DNA of 64,000 nucleotides from JACVRW01 sp963820315 (GCA_963820315.1 CAWFZK010000031.1:179876-243875); one strand, 5' to 3'; shown: positions 37,674-46,440, counted from the stretch's first letter. The notes: generated by a model from the letters alone, not told the origin. Numbers and translations: made by a program.

Positions 37674-37720
37674 CACCGTGTCACTTTGATGTCGCCACAC
37701 GACATCAAGTCGCCACGGTG
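37674..37720. repeat. Palindromic intergenic repeat, copy 2
   Basis: The hairpin has outer arms CACCGTG/CACGGTG (37674-37680 and 37714-37720) and a perfect inner stem TTGATGTCG/CGACATCAA (37686-37694 and 37700-37708) around loop CCACA. It is the inverted relative of copy 1 at 21316 and again lies between two convergent genes. Base changes between the copies are partly compensatory. Confidence 0.75.
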
Positions 37721-37729
37721 AGGCGAAAA

Positions 37730-38407
37730 TCACCCGCGGTTGAACGCCGCCAGGATCTCGCGCTGGAACTCGAGCACGTGCTCACGCATGATCGTCCGTG
37801 CGCGCTCGCCGTCGCGGTCGAGCAGGGCGTTCAGGAGGTGCATCTGGTCGTGCACCGAGTGGCCGAGCCCGGGCACGCGGTCGAGCACGAGGTACCAGAT
37901 GCGCAGCGAGTGCGTGAAGTAGCGCTCGAGCGTCTCCACCAGGTAGGGGTTGGCGCTCGCCTCCCAGGTGAAGCGGTGGATGCGCTCGTCGAAGCGCATC
38001 AGCCACTCCTGCTCGTGCGGCCGCGTGACCTCGTCGATCTCCTGGAGCAGCTGCTCGGCCTGCTCGCGCGCGCCCTCGTTCATGCGCACCGCGGCGAGCT
38101 CGGCCGCGTAGCTCTCGAGGTCGGCGCGCACCTCGGTGATGTTCACGATGTCGGCGGCCTCGACAGCGGTGACGAAGGTCCCGCGGCGGGGCTGCACGGC
38201 CACCAGGTTCTCGAGCGCCAGCCGCTTGACCGCTTCGCGCAGCGGCGTGCGGCCGATCCCCATCTCCTGCATCAGGGCGTCCTCGCGCAGCACCGTGCCG
38301 GGGGCGAGCCGCAGAGTCACGATGCGGTCGCGGAGCTCGTCGTAGGCCCGGTCGGCGACGAGCCTCGCGCTCGTGGCCTCGACTGCGTCGGTGGTCGGTG
38401 TGGCCAT
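37730..38407 (-). CDS. GntR-family regulator with FCD domain
   Basis: The 225-residue protein has an N-terminal winged helix (residues about 20-85: YDELRDRIVTLRLAPGTVLRED, GIGRTPLREAVKRLALENLV). An all-helical FCD ligand domain follows, with metal-binding positions in FDERIHRF and HDQMHLLNALLDRD. It is divergent from the MetF-like gene with one TGATATATCA palindrome between them and four more copies in front of surrounding methyl-amine genes. It is therefore the prime candidate for the regulon repressor, probably responding to betaine or a demethylated product. The binding is inference. Confidence 0.9.
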   Translation of the reverse strand: MATPTTDAVEATSARLVADRAYDELRDRIVTLRLAPGTVLREDALMQEMGIGRTPLREAVKRLALENLVAVQPRRGTFVTAVEAADIVNITEVRADLESYAAELAAVRMNEGAREQAEQLLQEIDEVTRPHEQEWLMRFDERIHRFTWEASANPYLVETLERYFTHSLRIWYLVLDRVPGLGHSVHDQMHLLNALLDRDGERARTIMREHVLEFQREILAAFNRG

Positions 38408-38457
38408 TGTGGTGGCGGCGGATCCTAGGGGGCCGCCGCGGAGGCAATCGTATAGCC

Positions 38458-38467
38458 TGATATATCA
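38458..38467. promoter_or_regulatory. TGATATATCA operator, site C
   Basis: The palindrome lies between the gntR gene and the MetF-like gene, 3 bases before the annotated ATG of the latter. It could mediate autoregulation and control of the MetF-like gene. Confidence 0.75.
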
Positions 38468-38470
38468 GCT

Positions 38471-39328
38471 ATGGGCGCCGGCGCGAACGTCACCGCGGCG
38501 AGCGCAGTGGCCGAGCTTCTGCTCCGGCCGCGCTACGAGGTGCTGCCACTGGAGGGCATCGAGGAGGACCTCGCCGCGTGGCTCGAGAAGGACGTGATCG
38601 TGACGGTCACGGGCTCGCCGAGCCGCGGCCTCGACGCGACACTCGAGCTGAGCGAGCGGCTCGCGCTGGGCGGCTGGACGGTGGTGCCGCACCTGCCCGC
38701 GCGCCAGGTCCGGGACAGCGCCCATCTCGCCGAGCTGCTCGACCGCATCCAGGCCGCAGGGATCCGCCGGCTGTTCGTCCCGGCCGGCGACGCGAGCGCC
38801 GCGGAGGGCGCCTTCCACGGCGCGGCGGAGCTGCTGGCCGCCATAGGCGAGCGGCGTGCCGAGTTCGACGCGATCGGCATCACCGGCTACCCGGAGAGCC
38901 ACCACCTGATCCCCGACGAGGAGACGATCAGGGCGATGTTCGAGAAGGCGGAGATGGCGACGGAGATCATCAGCCAGATCTGCTTCGACGCCGACACGAT
39001 CGCGGACTGGATCGCCAAGGTGCGCGCCCGTGGCACCCATCTGCCGATCTGGATCGGCCTGCCCGGGATCGTCGACTACAGCAAGCTGTTCCGCATCTCG
39101 GTGAAGATCGGCGTGGGTGAGTCGGCCCGCTTCCTCGGCCATCAGCACGGCTGGCTGAGCCGGCTGCTCACGCGCCGCTTCAACCCGGACGGGCTCGTCC
39201 GCGATCTGGGCGCGACGGCCGCCGACCCCGAGGCCCGCGTCGCGGGCTTCCACATCTACACCTTCAACGAGATCGAGCGGACGGAGCGCTGGCGCCGCCA
39301 GACGCTGGAGGATCTGGCGGCTCGCTGA
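38471..39328 (+). CDS. MetF-like methylenetetrahydrofolate reductase family protein
   Basis: The 285-residue protein resembles the TIM-barrel FAD-binding MTHFR family: IVTVTGSPSRGLDATLELSERL, VPHLPARQVRDSAHLAELL, FDAIGITGYPESHHLI, EIISQICFDADTIADWI and IWIGLPGIVDYSKLF. It is shorter than E. coli MetF and of the type found in C1 catabolic loci. In this context it would oxidise 5-methyl-THF to 5,10-methylene-THF rather than work biosynthetically. No ribosome site precedes ATG 38471, which sits 3 bases after operator C; a leaderless start or the GTG at 38507 are alternatives. The 3' end overlaps the convergent Fe-S gene. Confidence 0.8.
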   Translation: MGAGANVTAASAVAELLLRPRYEVLPLEGIEEDLAAWLEKDVIVTVTGSPSRGLDATLELSERLALGGWTVVPHLPARQVRDSAHLAELLDRIQAAGIRRLFVPAGDASAAEGAFHGAAELLAAIGERRAEFDAIGITGYPESHHLIPDEETIRAMFEKAEMATEIISQICFDADTIADWIAKVRARGTHLPIWIGLPGIVDYSKLFRISVKIGVGESARFLGHQHGWLSRLLTRRFNPDGLVRDLGATAADPEARVAGFHIYTFNEIERTERWRRQTLEDLAAR

Positions 39329-41154
39329 GCGACTCGGCAAGCAGCGTCGACACGTCCGCCACGCGCAGCTCGTCGCCGTTCGCGCGCACGCCGTCGTCGA
39401 GCATCACCGTGCAGAACGGGCACGCCACGGCGAGCGTCTCGGCACCGGTCGCCGCGGCCTCGGCGCGCGCGCTTCTCGTTGATCAGGCCGGCGCGCTCCT
39501 CCATCCACATGTGGGCGCCGCCCGCGCCGCAGCAGAAGGTGCGCTTGCCGCTGCGCTCCATCTCGATCGGCTTGCCGACCGCCTCGACGAGCTCGCGCGG
39601 GTCGGCCAGCACATCGTTGTGGCGGGCCAGGTAGCAGGAGTCGTGGTAGGTGATCGGCTGCTCGCCCGCGCTCGTCTCGAGCCGGCCGTCGCGGACGAGC
39701 TCGGCTAGGAGCTCGCTGTGGTGGACGACCTCGTAGCGCCCGCCGAAGTCCGGGTACTCGTTGCCGAGCGTGTTGAAGCAGTGCGGGCAGCTCGCGACGA
39801 TCTTCGTCACCCCGGCGTCGTTCAGCGTCGCGACGTTCTGCTCGGCGTGCGCCTGGAAGAGGTACTCGTTGCCCATCCGCCGCGCCGGGTCGCCGGTGCA
39901 CGACTCGCGCGGGCCGAGGATGGCGAAGTCGACGCCGGCCGACTTGAGCAGCTTGGCCGTCGACTGCGCCGCCGTGCGCGCGCGCTCGTCGAACGAGGCG
40001 GCGCAGCCGACCCAATAGAGAACCTCCGGAGCGGGGTCTCCCGGCTCGAGCACGCGCACCCCCAGCTCCTCGGCCCAGTCGGCGCGCTCGGTCTGGGGCT
40101 TGCCCCACGGGTTCGAGGCCCGTTCGACGTCGCGCAGCATCTGCTCCGACTCGCTCGGGAAGCGCGCGTCCATCATCACCAGGTGACGGCGCAGGTCGAT
40201 GATGTGGTCGACGTGCTCGATCGAGACCGGGCACTCGTGCACACAGGCCCCGCACGTCACGCAGTCCCAGACGACGTCGTCGGTCACCGCGTTCGGCACG
40301 AGCGGTGCGGGCTCGAACCCATCGGCCCCGCGCACGAGCGCGGGACCCTCTTCGAAGACCTGGTCGCGCAGAGCCATGATCAGCAGCTTCGGCGACAGCT
40401 CCTTGCCGGTCGCGAAGGCTGGGCAGACGTCCTGGCAGCGCCCGCACTCCGTGCACGAGAAGGTGTCGAACATCTGCTTCCAGGTGAGGTCCGGCACCGT
40501 GCCGGCGCCGAAGCGCATCTCCTCCTCGGGGACGTCGAAGCGGAGCGGCTCGATGCGCCCGCCGGGGCCGGTGCGGCCGAAGTAGACGTTGATCGCCGCG
40601 GTGGCGATGTGCAGGTGCTTCGAGTGGGGCAGGTAGGCGAGGAAGCTGAGGATGATCAGGACGTGCGCCCAGACGAAGACGCGCTCGAGCACCTCGGTGG
40701 TCCCGTCGTCGGCGAACAGGCCGGAGAGCGCGTCCGACACCGGCGACCAGCTCGCCGGCCACTCGTTCAGGCCGAGCGCGATGCGCGACGCGTGCCAGAG
40801 CAGCAGCGTCGTGACGATGCCCGCGATCATGGCGAGGATCAGGTCCGCCTCGCCGAGGTGGCTGCCCTCGAAGCGCGCGGGCCGCTGCACCTTGCGGATC
40901 ACGAGCGCGGCGATTACGCCGCACAGCACGAGCACCGCGAACACGTCGACCATCAGCGCGAACCAGCCCTGGTGACCGAGCCACGGCAGCGTCGCGTCCT
41001 TGTCGACGGCGCCGATCATCGCGATCACGATCGTCGGGAAGAGGACGAGGAAGCCCCAGAAGATCGCGGCGTGCACGACACCCGGAACCAGCCGCTGGAA
41101 GAGCTTCTTCTGGCCGAGCACGATCTCGGCCTCGTTCTTCACGCGCTTCGGCAC
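39264..41154 (-). CDS. Membrane Fe-S oxidoreductase (DgcB/HdrD-like), frameshifted at C-terminus
   Basis: The N-terminal half has about five membrane helices resembling NarI-like cytochrome b. Two [4Fe-4S] motifs follow, CTECGRCQDVCP and CVTCGACVHECP, then two CCG domains (CPHCFNTLGNE and FCCGAGGAHMWMEE). After NEKRAR a CG repeat at 39463-39472 has gained or lost bases. Corrected, the protein ends AETLAVACPFCTVMLDDGVR and LRVADVSTLLAESLSEPPD with a stop at 39264. In-frame coding also extends upstream of the GTG at 41154 to about 41283. It probably takes electrons from EtfAB to the quinone pool, as proposed for DgcB. Confidence 0.85.
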
Positions 41155-41279
41155 CTCGCCAAAGCGCTCGACCGGCTTGCCGAGCCGGACGAGGTCGGCG
41201 AGGAGCTTGGCGCGCCGTCCGAACAGATAGCCGCTGACGGCCAGCGCCGCGGCGAGCGCGAGCGCTCCGGCCAGAACGT

Positions 41280-42245
41280 CTATGGCGCCCGCGCCTTTCG
41301 CAGCTCGGCGGTGATCGCCGGCACGATCTCGGTCAGGTCGCCGATCACCGCGTAGTCGGCGCTCATGAGGATCGGCGCCTCGGCGTCGGAGTTGATCGCG
41401 AGGATCTTCTTCGCCCCCTTGCAGCCGGCGATGTGCTGCGTCGCTCCGCTGATCCCGCAGGCGATGTAGAGGTCGGGGGAGACCTTCGTCCCGGTCTGGC
41501 CGACCTGGTCGGTGTGCGGGCGCCAGCCCGCGCTCGTCACGACCCGCGAGCAGCCGACGGCCGCGTTCAGCTGCTCGGCGAGCTCCTCGAGGATCCCGAA
41601 GCCCTCGGCCGAGCCGACGCCGCGCCCGCCGCTCACTACCACCTTCGCCTCGGCGAGCGAGATGCCGCTCGTGACGGTGTCGACGTGCTCGCTCACCTGT
41701 ACGGCGAGGTCGCCGTCCTCGAGTGCGGGCGAGAACGACTCGACCGCCGGGGCGTCGGCGCCGTTGACGGTGGCGGCGGCCACCATGTGCGGCGCCGAGC
41801 TGAGCAGTGCGGGGGAGCCGTGCAGGCGTGCCTCCTCGAGCAGGCTGCCGCCCCAGCGGACGCGCGTGAGGCTCAGCGGATCGCCGGCCTCGACGCGGGT
41901 GCAGTTCGCGGCGAACGGCAGCCCCAAGCGGGCTGCGACGTGTGCCATGACCTCGTTGCCGCCGTTCGAGCCGGGTGCGACGATCGCCGAGGGTTCGAGG
42001 CTTGCCGCGAGGTCGGTCGCGCAGCGCGCCCAGGCGCCGGGCGCGTAGGCGCCGAGCCGCTCGTCCTCGGCAACATGGGCGCTCGCCACTCCATGTGCGC
42101 CGAGGCCGGTCGCGGCGTCGACGCCGCCCGGCCCGACGAGCAGGGCTTCGACGGGCTCGCCGAGCTGCCGCGCCAGCGCCAGCGCCTGAAGCGACAGCTC
42201 GTCCACGCCCTCCGAGCCGTGCTCGACCAGGACGAGGACGGTCAT
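41280..42245 (-). CDS. etfA: Electron transfer flavoprotein alpha subunit
   Basis: The ATG at 42245 overlaps the etfB stop by 4 bases and gives 321 residues. The C-terminal FAD-binding region is clear: VVSGGRGVGSAEGFGILEEL, RPHTDQVGQTGTKVSPDLYIACGISGATQH and AINSDAEAPI. The ETF receives electrons from the flavoprotein dehydrogenase encoded two genes upstream and passes them to the Fe-S membrane protein downstream. Confidence 0.93.
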   Translation of the reverse strand: MTVLVLVEHGSEGVDELSLQALALARQLGEPVEALLVGPGGVDAATGLGAHGVASAHVAEDERLGAYAPGAWARCATDLAASLEPSAIVAPGSNGGNEVMAHVAARLGLPFAANCTRVEAGDPLSLTRVRWGGSLLEEARLHGSPALLSSAPHMVAAATVNGADAPAVESFSPALEDGDLAVQVSEHVDTVTSGISLAEAKVVVSGGRGVGSAEGFGILEELAEQLNAAVGCSRVVTSAGWRPHTDQVGQTGTKVSPDLYIACGISGATQHIAGCKGAKKILAINSDAEAPILMSADYAVIGDLTEIVPAITAELRKARAP

Positions 42246-42985
42246 GCCACGCCCAGCTCGCGCATGACGTTCACGACGGCCGGCGCCGCGCCGGCGCCCT
42301 CGCCGAGGACCTCCGCCTGCTTGCCCTGACCCTCGGGCACGACCAGCCGCACCTTCTCGAGCCGCGGCTCCGGGCGCTCCGGCGTGATCGTCTCGACCGG
42401 CTTCTGGCGGGCGCGCAGCTTGGCCGGCACCGACGGGTAGCGCGGCAGGTTGATGCCCTCGAGCACGCTCACGACCGCGGGCAGGGGCACGTCGTAGATG
42501 TCGCGCCCGCCCGTGACCTCCTGCTCGCAGCGCGCTCGGCCGTCGGCCACCGTCAGGCCCTTGAGCCCCGTCACGACCGGCCGCCCGAGCGCATACGCCA
42601 CGCGGATGCCGACCTGGTAGTTGCCCGAGTCGGCCGACTCGTTGCCGAAGATGACCAGGTCGTAGTCGGCGGCGTGCTCCGCGATCGCCGCCGCGGTGGC
42701 CTCGGCGTCCCACTCCTCCCCGTCGGTCGCGAGCAGGATCCCGCGGTCGGCGCCGATCGCGAGCGTCTCGCGGATCTGCTCCTCGGCCTCGGGCGGGCCG
42801 AGCGCCAGCACCGTGACCTCGCCGCCCTGCTGCTCGACGATCCGCACGGCCTCCTCGACTCCGCACTCCTCGTGCGGGCTGATCGTGAAGCCGAGGTGGC
42901 GCGTCTCGAGCGCCTGCTCGTCGGCCGTCAGGACCATGCGGCCGCCGGTGAGCGGCACCCGCTTGACGCAGACGAGGATCCTCAC
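42242..42985 (-). CDS. etfB: Electron transfer flavoprotein beta subunit
   Basis: The GTG at 42985 (GTGA overlap with the dehydrogenase gene) gives 247 residues. It starts RILVCVKRVP and continues ISPHEECGVEEAVRI, VTVLALGPPEAEEQIRETLA, IFGNESADSGNYQVG and the AMP-binding/signature region LPAVVSVLEGINLPRYPSVPA. It pairs with EtfA. Confidence 0.93.
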   Translation of the reverse strand: MRILVCVKRVPLTGGRMVLTADEQALETRHLGFTISPHEECGVEEAVRIVEQQGGEVTVLALGPPEAEEQIRETLAIGADRGILLATDGEEWDAEATAAAIAEHAADYDLVIFGNESADSGNYQVGIRVAYALGRPVVTGLKGLTVADGRARCEQEVTGGRDIYDVPLPAVVSVLEGINLPRYPSVPAKLRARQKPVETITPERPEPRLEKVRLVVPEGQGKQAEVLGEGAGAAPAVVNVMRELGVA

Positions 42986-45534
42986 GCCGGCACCGGGCTC
43001 ACGGCCTTGACGCGCTCGTTGTCGGGATCGAACACCGGGGTCGAGCCGGCCACTGCGACCGTGACCGGGAACAGCTCGTTCATGTACATCACGGCGAGCT
43101 CGCGGCCGGCCTCGGCGTGCTCGGGCGGCAGGTAGGTCATGAGCAGGTGCTTGCCCACGGAGGGGCCGGCGCCGGCGCTCGTCGCGAACGAGCGCCGGCC
43201 CTTGGAGTCGATCAGCGGCGCCCCCTCGCGCGTCACGATCGGCTCGCCCCCCAGCATGTAGCGGCGCTCGCCGCTCTTCGAGGTGTGGTCGTCGACGGTC
43301 AGCGTGCACATGACGGTCGCCGGGTCCTCCTCGCGATGCCGGACGTGCGCCTCCTTGCCGACGAAGTCCTGCTCCTTCACCTTGCCCCAGGCCATCCCGG
43401 CCTCGGCCACGTTGTACTCGCCGTCGAGCTCGAAGCCGAAGGCGCGGTAGCTCTTCTCGAGCCGTCCGGTCGTCCCGTAGACGCCGATGCCGGCCGGCAC
43501 GACGCCGTGCGGCTCGCCGGCCTCCCAGACCGTGTCCCAGAGTTTCGCGCCCTGCTCGATCGGGACGTAGAGCTCCCAGCCGAGGTCGCCGACGTACGAG
43601 ATGCGCGACGCCAGCACCGGCAGCGAGCCCAGCTCGATCGTCCGGAAGGTCGCGAACGGGAAGCCCTCGTGGGAGACGTCGGCACTCGTCGCCGACTGCA
43701 GCACCTCGCGGGCGCGCGGGCCCCAGAGCCCGAGCGTGCACCAGCTCGAGGTGAGGTCGATCACCTGCGCGTCGGGCCCGGCGTGGTCGCGGTACCACTT
43801 GAGGTCGGCCATGCCGTGCGCGCCGCCGGTGACGACGCGGAAGTGATCGTCCGCGATCCGCATCACGGTCAGGTCCGAGCGGAAGCCGCCGCGCGGGGTA
43901 AGGACGGGCGTGTAGACGACCTTGCCGTGCTTGACGTCCATCTGACGCATCGACACCTTCTGCACGCAGTCGAGCGCGCCCGGCCCGACCACGTCGAAGA
44001 CGCAGAAGGCGGTGAGGTCGAACATCGCGACCCGCTCGCGCATCGCGAGGTGCTCGGCGTTGATGATCGGCGACCACCAGCGCCGGTCCCACTCGGCCTC
44101 GCGGTCCTGGACGCCGAACTCCTCGACGAGCGCCGCGTTCGACTCGTACCAGTGCGGCCGCTCCCATCCCGCCGCCTCGTAGAAGACGGCGCCGAGGTCG
44201 CTCGTGCGGGCGTGGAAGGGGGAGAGGCGCGCGTTCCGGTCGGACGCCCACTGCTCGCCCGGGTGGACGATCCCGTACGTCTTGTTGAAGTGCTCGCTGG
44301 CACGCGCCCGCACGTGCTCCACAGTGCGCTGGTGCGGGTAGAAGCGCGCGATGTCGGAGGACCAGAGGTCGATCTCGGGCTCGCCCTCGACCATCCACTC
44401 CGCGAGCGCGCGGCCGACGCCGGGGCCCTCCTTGACCCAGACGGCCGCGGCCGACCAGAGCCCCCTGACCTCGGGTGTCTCGCCCAGGATCGGCAGCGCG
44501 TCCGGCGTCAGCGAGAGCAGGCCGTTGATGGCGTACTTGATGCCGACGGACTCGTCGCCGACGATCTCCGGCATCAGCTCGAGCGCGTGCTGCATCTGCT
44601 CGACGAAGTCGTCCTCGGTGAACGGGAACTCCGTCGGCGAGAGCGCGGCCTCCTCGATCGACGGGATCTCGTCGGGCTCGTGCAGGATCGGCCGGTGGGC
44701 GTAGGAGCCGACCTCGAGCCCGGTCCCGTCCTGGCGCTCGTACATGAAGGTGTCCATGTCGCGCACGATCGGGTACTCGATCGCGCTCTTCGCCCCCTCG
44801 AAGCGCGGCACCGGCCCGATGTCGATCATCTGGTGCACGGCCGGCGTGAGCGGGATCGCCGCGCCCGCCATGCGCGCGATGCGCGGGCTCCAGACGCCGC
44901 AGGCGACGACGACGACCTCCGTCTCGATGTCGCCACGGTCGGTGCGGACGCGCGTGACGCGCCCGCCCTCGACGTCGATCCCGGTGACCTCGGTGTTGGC
45001 CGAGACCGTCAGCGCGCCCTGCTGCTGGGCGCTCTCGCGCATCAGCGTGCCGGCGCGCAACGAGTCGACGACGCCGACGCTCTCGGTGTAGAAGCCGCCG
45101 ACGATCACGCTCTCGTCGATGAACGGGACGAGCTCCTTGACCTCGGCCGGCGTCACGAGCCGCACGCCCTCGACTCCCCAGGCCCCCGCCGAGGCCATGC
45201 GGCGGCGCAGCTCCTCCATGCGCTCCTCGGTGCGCGCGACCTCGACGCCCCCGCAGGTGGTGAGCACGCCCAGCTCCTCGTACTGCACGAGGCTGTCGTG
45301 CGTCAGCTCGGTCATCTCGCGCGAGTGGTCGACCGGGAAGATGAAGTTGGAGGCGTGGCCGGTCGAGCCGCCCGTGTTCGGCAGCGGGCCCTTGTCGAGC
45401 AGCACCAGGTCGCGCCAGCCGAGCCGGGCCAGATGGTGGACGAGGCTGTTGCCCACGATGCCGGCGCCGATCACGACGGCGCGCGCGCTGCCGGGCAGAC
45501 GCCCTCCTCCAGCCTGGTCTTCCACGGAGCTCAC
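42982..45534 (-). CDS. Dimethylglycine/sarcosine dehydrogenase-like flavoprotein with GcvT domain
   Basis: The 850-residue protein starts at GTG 45534. Residues about 15-380 are a DAO-type FAD domain (AVVIGAGIVGNSLVHHLARLG), with His in STGHASNF near the site of covalent FAD attachment in relatives. An FAO_M segment follows. From about 430 to 840 come folate-binding GcvT and GcvT-C domains (MREREVAMFDLTAFCVFDV-like region, AFGFELDGEYNVAEAGMAW, FVGKEAHVRH). This is the layout of mitochondrial DMGDH and SARDH: N-methyl oxidation with capture of formaldehyde as methylene-THF. It heads an operon with etfB, etfA and the Fe-S protein. Dimethylglycine or sarcosine is the likely substrate. Confidence 0.88.
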   Translation of the reverse strand: MSSVEDQAGGGRLPGSARAVVIGAGIVGNSLVHHLARLGWRDLVLLDKGPLPNTGGSTGHASNFIFPVDHSREMTELTHDSLVQYEELGVLTTCGGVEVARTEERMEELRRRMASAGAWGVEGVRLVTPAEVKELVPFIDESVIVGGFYTESVGVVDSLRAGTLMRESAQQQGALTVSANTEVTGIDVEGGRVTRVRTDRGDIETEVVVVACGVWSPRIARMAGAAIPLTPAVHQMIDIGPVPRFEGAKSAIEYPIVRDMDTFMYERQDGTGLEVGSYAHRPILHEPDEIPSIEEAALSPTEFPFTEDDFVEQMQHALELMPEIVGDESVGIKYAINGLLSLTPDALPILGETPEVRGLWSAAAVWVKEGPGVGRALAEWMVEGEPEIDLWSSDIARFYPHQRTVEHVRARASEHFNKTYGIVHPGEQWASDRNARLSPFHARTSDLGAVFYEAAGWERPHWYESNAALVEEFGVQDREAEWDRRWWSPIINAEHLAMRERVAMFDLTAFCVFDVVGPGALDCVQKVSMRQMDVKHGKVVYTPVLTPRGGFRSDLTVMRIADDHFRVVTGGAHGMADLKWYRDHAGPDAQVIDLTSSWCTLGLWGPRAREVLQSATSADVSHEGFPFATFRTIELGSLPVLASRISYVGDLGWELYVPIEQGAKLWDTVWEAGEPHGVVPAGIGVYGTTGRLEKSYRAFGFELDGEYNVAEAGMAWGKVKEQDFVGKEAHVRHREEDPATVMCTLTVDDHTSKSGERRYMLGGEPIVTREGAPLIDSKGRRSFATSAGAGPSVGKHLLMTYLPPEHAEAGRELAVMYMNELFPVTVAVAGSTPVFDPDNERVKAVSPVPA

Positions 45535-45560
45535 CTCGGGGTTCGGAAACGCCGGATCCC

Positions 45561-45570
45561 TGATATATCA
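45561..45570. promoter_or_regulatory. TGATATATCA operator, site D
   Basis: The palindrome lies between the divergent dehydrogenase gene (26 bases away) and the unrecognised gene at 45578 (7 bases away). It contains TATATC, which could serve as -10 for a leaderless plus-strand transcript. Confidence 0.75.
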
Positions 45571-45577
45571 CACCGGA

Positions 45578-46397
45578 ATGCACTCGTCATACGAGCTGCG
45601 AAGCGACTCGTTCGAGATCACCGTCGGCGGCCGCCGGGGCGCGCTGGCCGACCTGTTCGAGGGCTTCTCGGAGGACGACCGGCTCGGGGTGATCGTGCGC
45701 CGGCCGTGCGGCGCGGTGGGGGCGAGCGCCCTGATCTGCGCGACGATCACCGCCTTCTACGACCTCCAGCGCGCCCGCGGGGACGGCTTCTTCGTCTACC
45801 CCGAGTACTACCTCTTCCACGCCGGCGGAGCGCACGGCGACCACGCTCGCCTCGACGTCTTCCCGCGCCGCAAGGAGCCGGTTGTGGAGGACCAGCCCGA
45901 GGCGCTGCTCGAGGCGCTGAACGAGCGGGCGATCACGCGGCTCGTGGTGGAGGAGGGGACGCCGCACGCGGTGGATCTCGACCGGGCCGAGCTGGAGAGC
46001 GCGCGCCTGCGGCTGGTGAGCTGCCTCGCGTACTCGTCCGCCGGTCGGGTGATCGACGCCGACGTTCGCATCGCCGGCAACGAGCGTCACCGAGGGGTAC
46101 GTGGAGGCGGTGCTCGATCCCGAGACGCGGATGGAGCGGCTCCGTCGCGGCTCCGAGGAGGAGCGCGCTTTGGCGGACGCCGTGGGGCGCCGCGCAGGCG
46201 AGGTGCCGCGCGAGCTGCGCGCGCCGGTGGCCGCGGCTCGCGCTTCGCTGCTCGAGGACGGCCGGCCGGTCGAGACGTATCGGCGGCTTGGGGTGGACGA
46301 GGCGCTCGGCGTTGCTGTGAGGCGGCGCGGCGCCCCGCCGCGCGCTCCACCCCGCGACTCCAGGCCCCGCGAGTTGACCCTCCTCAACCGAAACTGA
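45578..46397 (+). CDS. Unrecognised protein of the putative betaine regulon (frameshifted)
   Basis: I do not recognise this family. The ATG at 45578 starts MHSSYELRSDSFEITVGGRR. The first 170 residues have a compositionally normal, mixed alpha/beta look with RRPCGAVGASALICATITAFYD and DGFFVYPEYYLFHAGG. Near 46077 the frame is lost through one extra base, and coding continues as SVTEGYVEAVLDPETRMERL and RRGSEEERALADAVGRRAGE to 46397, about 272 residues in all. No signal peptide or membrane helix is seen. It is divergent from the DMGDH operon and begins 7 bases after operator D, so it should be co-regulated with methyl-amine breakdown. Confidence 0.7.
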
Positions 46398-46403
46398 TAT
46401 ATC
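46374..46403 (+). promoter_or_regulatory. Predicted promoter of the DmdA-like gene overlapping operator E
   Basis: TTGACC (46374-46379) is followed after 18 bases by TATATC (46398-46403), which is part of the palindrome. An operator covering the -10 would give simple repression. Confidence 0.55.
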
Positions 46404-46404
46404 A
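46395..46404. promoter_or_regulatory. TGATATATCA operator, site E
   Basis: This is the fifth identical copy of the palindrome, 36 bases before the DmdA-like gene and overlapping its predicted -10 box. Confidence 0.75.
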
Positions 46405-46440
46405 GGCCGACTGGGCTGTGGGAAACGAGGAGGTACGACA

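Noticed and set aside
43117..46320. Plus-strand open frame of 1067 codons opposite the DMGDH-like gene
   Set aside because: It is the complement of a clear flavoprotein and GcvT coding region and shows no family motif.
46300..46405. Glycine riboswitch upstream of the GcvT-family gene
   Set aside because: The stretch is mostly the 3' end of the preceding gene followed by a promoter and operator; there is no room for a two-domain aptamer.
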